This document shows positions 61,363 through 64,000 of a stretch of DNA of 64,000 bases, in pieces. Source of the stretch: CAYUMU01 sp964445985 (GTDB taxonomy: Bacteria; Planctomycetota; Planctomycetia; Pirellulales; S012-138); contig CAYUMU010000008.1 in NCBI GenBank assembly GCA_964445985.1, forward strand, positions 1 to 64,000, written 5' to 3'. The notes under the pieces are model-generated. The model made no database searches and was not told the origin of the DNA. It saw only the letters and a list, made by a program, of their open reading frames with translations. The position numbers and the translations under genes were made by a program. Position 1 is the stretch's first letter, and every line of letters begins with the position of its first letter.

Positions 61363-61788
61363 TTATTGCAGGGTGACCGTGCGTTCTTCTTCGAGCAGCA
61401 AGGTGATGATTCCGCCCGACTGTTCGATCAGGTCGGTGACCTGAATCCAGAACTCGTAGGGCGTTTCGGGCTTGCTCTTCACCACCACAATTCGTTCGGA
61501 GGCGTTGCGCTTGCCTGCCAGGAGCGACTTGAGTTGTTCTTGAAACTTTTCCTGCCGCACCAGGGCGCCGTTGATGGCCACCGTGGTGCGGGTCAGGGCG
61601 ACCTCGATGTTTTCGCTTTGCTGACTTTTTTCTTCCTTGGGATCGGCCCTCGGAATCTCCTGTTTGCGGCCGTTTTCTGGCTGCACCGAAGCGCACACCA
61701 GAAAGAACACAATCAGGTTGAAGGCGATATCGCCCGTGGCGTGGGCTGGCGGTTCCACCAGCAGACGGCTGCGGCGGCGGATCTTCAT
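61363..61788 (-). CDS. ExbD/TolR family proton-channel subunit (first paralogue)
   Basis: A 141-aa ExbD. The membrane helix (about 18-36: ATGDIAFNLIVFFLVCASV) has Asp20 in the GDIAFN stretch shared with the paralogue 86 bp downstream. The periplasmic domain (about 60-140) has VALTRTTVAINGALV and ERIVVVKSKPETPYEFWIQV, ending ITLLLEEERTVTLQ. Its start overlaps the ExbB stop as ATGA, so the two are translationally coupled. Two tandem ExbDs with one ExbB are common in this phylum; they may form a heterodimer in the ring. Confidence 0.92.
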   Translation of the reverse strand: MKIRRRSRLLVEPPAHATGDIAFNLIVFFLVCASVQPENGRKQEIPRADPKEEKSQQSENIEVALTRTTVAINGALVRQEKFQEQLKSLLAGKRNASERIVVVKSKPETPYEFWIQVTDLIEQSGGIITLLLEEERTVTLQ

Positions 61789-62678
61789 GGAACATTCTCC
61801 GCCGCGGGGGCCGCCGCACTACCTTGTGAGGCCGCGCCCTGTGAGACGATGCCTTGCGACATGGCCAGTTCCAGCGTGACGGCTTCCATCAGGTCGGTGC
61901 CGGCTTCTTCGACATCGAGCACGAATCGGTTGATGACGCCAGAGAAATAATTGAAGGCCATGAAGGCGGGGATGCCGACGATCAGGCCCAGGCAGGTGGT
62001 ATAGAGAGCCACCATGATGCCGCCAGCCGCCGCGATCACGATTGGCTGCTCGCCAAACTGCTCGACGATGGCCGCGAACGAGACGATCATGCCTTGCACC
62101 GTGCCTAAGAAGCCCACCATGGGCGCCACGCTAGCCAGGGTGGCGAGCACGGGCAAGTGCCGCTCCAACGCCGCCACGATATGCACGCTGTAGTCGTCCA
62201 TGGACTTGACGACCTGCTCTTCAATCGCGGCCGGATCGTAGTTCAGTTTGCGAAGCACCAGGTACTTTCGCAGTCCTGCCGCCAAGATAGCGGGCACGGG
62301 ACCCTGTTCACGGTCGCAACGGGCCAACGCTTCCTCAACCCGATCTTGCTGCAGCAGCTCCAGCACTTCCTCGCGGATTTTACCGGAATCGGAGGAGAGC
62401 ATTTTCAGACTGCGATACCGCTCGATCATCACGCCGATCACGACGATGCCCATGATCAGCAGCGGCCACATGAACAGGCCGCCGTCGATGAGCCAAGATA
62501 AGGGAGGGCTGGAGGCCAACTGGCTGAAAAAGTCGAAGGTGGCGGGTGCTTGAGCCGCTTCTGCCGCGGCCGGCGCCGCGCTGGCCGCGGCAGAAGCTGC
62601 CGTGGAGGCCGCATCGGTTGCAGCCGGCGCCGCCTCCGTCGCCACGTCTGCCGCGGCCTGGGCAAACAACAAGAACAT
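61785..62678 (-). CDS. MotA/TolQ/ExbB proton channel family protein
   Basis: A 297-aa ExbB homologue. An Ala-rich exported N-terminal stretch (about 8-60) precedes helix 1 (LFMWPLLIMGIVVIGVMIERY). A long cytoplasmic part follows (LSSDSGKIREEVLELLQQDRVEEAL), then helix 2 (VLATLASVAPMVGFLGTVQGMIVSFAA) and helix 3 (AAGGIMVALYTTCLGLIVGIPAFMAFNYF). The GTxxG turn and the IPA stretch are family hallmarks. C-terminal residues are Ala/Ser-rich. It is followed by two ExbDs, the first overlapping by 4 bp. Proton-driven force generation in the envelope is expected, with no TonB in sight. Confidence 0.93.
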   Translation of the reverse strand: MFLLFAQAAADVATEAAPAATDAASTAASAAASAAPAAAEAAQAPATFDFFSQLASSPPLSWLIDGGLFMWPLLIMGIVVIGVMIERYRSLKMLSSDSGKIREEVLELLQQDRVEEALARCDREQGPVPAILAAGLRKYLVLRKLNYDPAAIEEQVVKSMDDYSVHIVAALERHLPVLATLASVAPMVGFLGTVQGMIVSFAAIVEQFGEQPIVIAAAGGIMVALYTTCLGLIVGIPAFMAFNYFSGVINRFVLDVEEAGTDLMEAVTLELAMSQGIVSQGAASQGSAAAPAAENVP

Positions 62679-62876
62679 ATTTGCGCCTATCAGTCTTTCT
62701 TAGGGGGAGAGGTTGGCAGGACAGGTTTCGGTGGCGGCTTCTTGCAGCGGGTGAAAGCAAACGGGCCGCCGCCGGAATCCTGTGAATGGCGTAGGTGTGA
62801 GTTAGTTTTGAGTTCAAGATCGGTGCAGGGGTCGCCACCGTTTGGCGATCCCCCCCGAGCGAGCGTTGAACGGGAA

Positions 62877-64000
62877 CTAGGGGTTATCGAGCGCGCGGGC
62901 TTCGGCTTCAAACTGCTGAATCATTTCAGGCAGAGCCAATCGGCCGCGGGCATACTTGGCCGCTTCGCTGGAGGGATACTTCCAGTGGCACATATTGTAA
63001 CGCCGGAAGGCCTCGCGGTTGTTGTTCCCTTGCCGCAGGCTTTCACCGGCCCAGAACAAGGCATCGGGGCCGAGGCCATCGTCGGGGAACTCTTTCACAA
63101 ATCGATCGAAGGCAGCGGAGGCCGGTTGGTACTTTTCATCTTTGTAGTAGCATTGGCCCACGCGGAACGCCATTCGCGGCGCCCATTCGTGACCGTCAAA
63201 CTTTTCCAGGAACTTCTCGCCCACCTGGGCGGCGACCAGGTAGTTCTCATCTTTATAGAAGTGCTCGCTAATGCGAATCATCACATTGGCAATCAGCGGA
63301 CTCTTGGGATAGGTGGCCGCCAGAGTCACGTAGGCCTCGAGGGCCTGATCGAACTCGCCTGCTTCTTCGAAGCATTGCGCCATTTTGTATTGAGAATCGG
63401 CGGCAAGGCTGTGATCGGGATATTGTCGCACAATCAAGCGGTAGGACTCGATGGCTTCTTCCCATTGGCTGAGCTCTTGAGCGAATTGCCCCAGCAGGTA
63501 AGCGATGCGGGGGGTGTACTTTGGATTGGGATAATCCTCCATCACTTCGCGAAGCACGCGCCGTCCCGATTGCAGGTCGGCCTTTTCTTCCTCGGCGCGA
63601 GCGAGAGCCTTGTGGCTCTTGAACAGCTCGAAATAGCTTTCGGCAATGCGGAACTGGGTTTCGACCGCCAGCGTTTCATCGCTGAAGGTTTTGCTGAACG
63701 CCATCACGAGTCCGTCGGTGCCCACGACCACCGGAACCTCGATCGAGAGGGCCAATTCGCCCGTTTCGGTGCTGGCGGCTTGATCGAGATACTCCAACTT
63801 CAGCGAGTCGCCGAAGAAGGCTTCGATCATGGGCTGGCCCGGCTCCAGATTGCCCGGCGTGGGCGCATCCGAGGGCTTGAGCGTTACGGAGCCCGTGAAA
63901 ACGCCACTGTGGGCCAGAGATTCTTCCAGTTGAATCGATTCGCGTTCGCCCCGGTCGGAAGAGATGGTCACCACGGCAAAGTCACGCGCGTCGCTCACGT
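62877..64000 (-). CDS. TPR/tol-pal-like periplasmic protein, N terminus outside the window
   Basis: Partial: the gene starts beyond the right edge; 374 codons are visible. The first visible residues (about 1-90, SDARDFAVVTISSDRGERES, then HSGVFTGSVTLKPS) look like a beta-sandwich/adhesin-type domain rather than an N terminus. From about residue 110 it is TPR-like (TQFRIAESYFELFKSHKAL, AIESYRLIVRQYPDHSLAADS, EAGEFDQALEAYVTL, VAAQVGEKFLEKF, and a final AFRRYNMCHWKYPSSEAAKYA). It resembles YbgF/CpoB-type TPR helpers near Tol/ExbB clusters. The stop lies 198 bp before the ExbB start, in the same direction. The full protein is likely much longer. Confidence 0.85.
   Translation of the reverse strand, partial: VSDARDFAVVTISSDRGERESIQLEESLAHSGVFTGSVTLKPSDAPTPGNLEPGQPMIEAFFGDSLKLEYLDQAASTETGELALSIEVPVVVGTDGLVMAFSKTFSDETLAVETQFRIAESYFELFKSHKALARAEEEKADLQSGRRVLREVMEDYPNPKYTPRIAYLLGQFAQELSQWEEAIESYRLIVRQYPDHSLAADSQYKMAQCFEEAGEFDQALEAYVTLAATYPKSPLIANVMIRISEHFYKDENYLVAAQVGEKFLEKFDGHEWAPRMAFRVGQCYYKDEKYQPASAAFDRFVKEFPDDGLGPDALFWAGESLRQGNNNREAFRRYNMCHWKYPSSEAAKYARGRLALPEMIQQFEAEARALDNP

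Overview
The window reads as a chromosomal contig from a Planctomycetota bacterium, most likely of the Pirellulales type. That placement is an inference. It rests on a DUF1549/DUF1553 plus DUF1501 gene pair, a very large PVC-type heme dehydrogenase, DUF4159 and TPR genes beside ExbB/ExbD, Tat-type leaders, an acidic-leader RpoD, scattered (non-operonic) histidine genes, and high-GC genes separated by hairpin repeats. The sequence holds 53 protein genes I can support, one tRNA and one scaffold gap of exactly 100 N. No phage, insertion sequence, CRISPR array or rRNA is visible.

Layout. 0-9 kb: hisF, a BFD-type [2Fe-2S] protein, a PP2C-like protein lacking key acidic residues, a DUF368 lipid-carrier transporter, a secreted sialidase-like protein, cheX, hisD and a KDPG aldolase. 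9-14.5 kb: clpX, tRNA-Arg(UCG), a Tyr-rich secreted peptide and rpoD preceded by about 1.1 kb of non-coding DNA. 14.5-22 kb: amidohydrolase, ispD, cheY, an SDR, a Cof-type HAD, a small P-loop protein and an aminotransferase. 22-27.4 kb: a four-gene ABC/Gld-like membrane operon with overlapping genes. 27.5-36.3 kb: the 1173-aa PVC dehydrogenase, a lone CxxCH protein, an HDOD plus hybrid-kinase pair and thioredoxin. 36.3-41.2 kb: a three-gene ExbB/ExbD-like operon. 41.5-48.7 kb: a GT4 glycosyltransferase, an orphan ABC ATPase, a PAC2 protein, a TPR/proline-repeat secreted protein broken by the N gap, a sugar isomerase and a ZIP transporter. 48.9-56.7 kb: DUF1549, DUF1501, a BtuF-like protein, a HAD, an acyl-CoA dehydrogenase and csrA. 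56.9-64 kb: TPR, ExbB, ExbD, ExbD, a one-TM protein, DUF4159 and TPR, all on the minus strand and running off the right edge.

How the genes fit together. Two separate proton-channel (ExbB/ExbD-like) loci lie 15 kb apart. In the first, one predicted rod subunit keeps the proton-carrying Asp and its partner has Ala in that place. In the second, both ExbD paralogues keep Asp. These loci, the Gld-like ABC operon and the ZIP and DUF368 transporters make this an envelope-oriented stretch. CheX, CheY, HDOD, the hybrid kinase and CsrA (with a good sigma-54-type promoter) are dispersed signalling elements rather than one operon.

The non-coding DNA is rich in repeats. There is a composite dispersed repeat (copies near 1.4, 5.6 and 53 kb), a 71-77 bp element with GAGCCTATCC ends (5.4 and 11.8 kb), and several perfect hairpins that probably act as terminators. 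No complete novel defence or secondary-metabolite system is evident. The strongest candidate for something undescribed is the asymmetric ExbB/ExbD-like operon at 36.4-41.2 kb.
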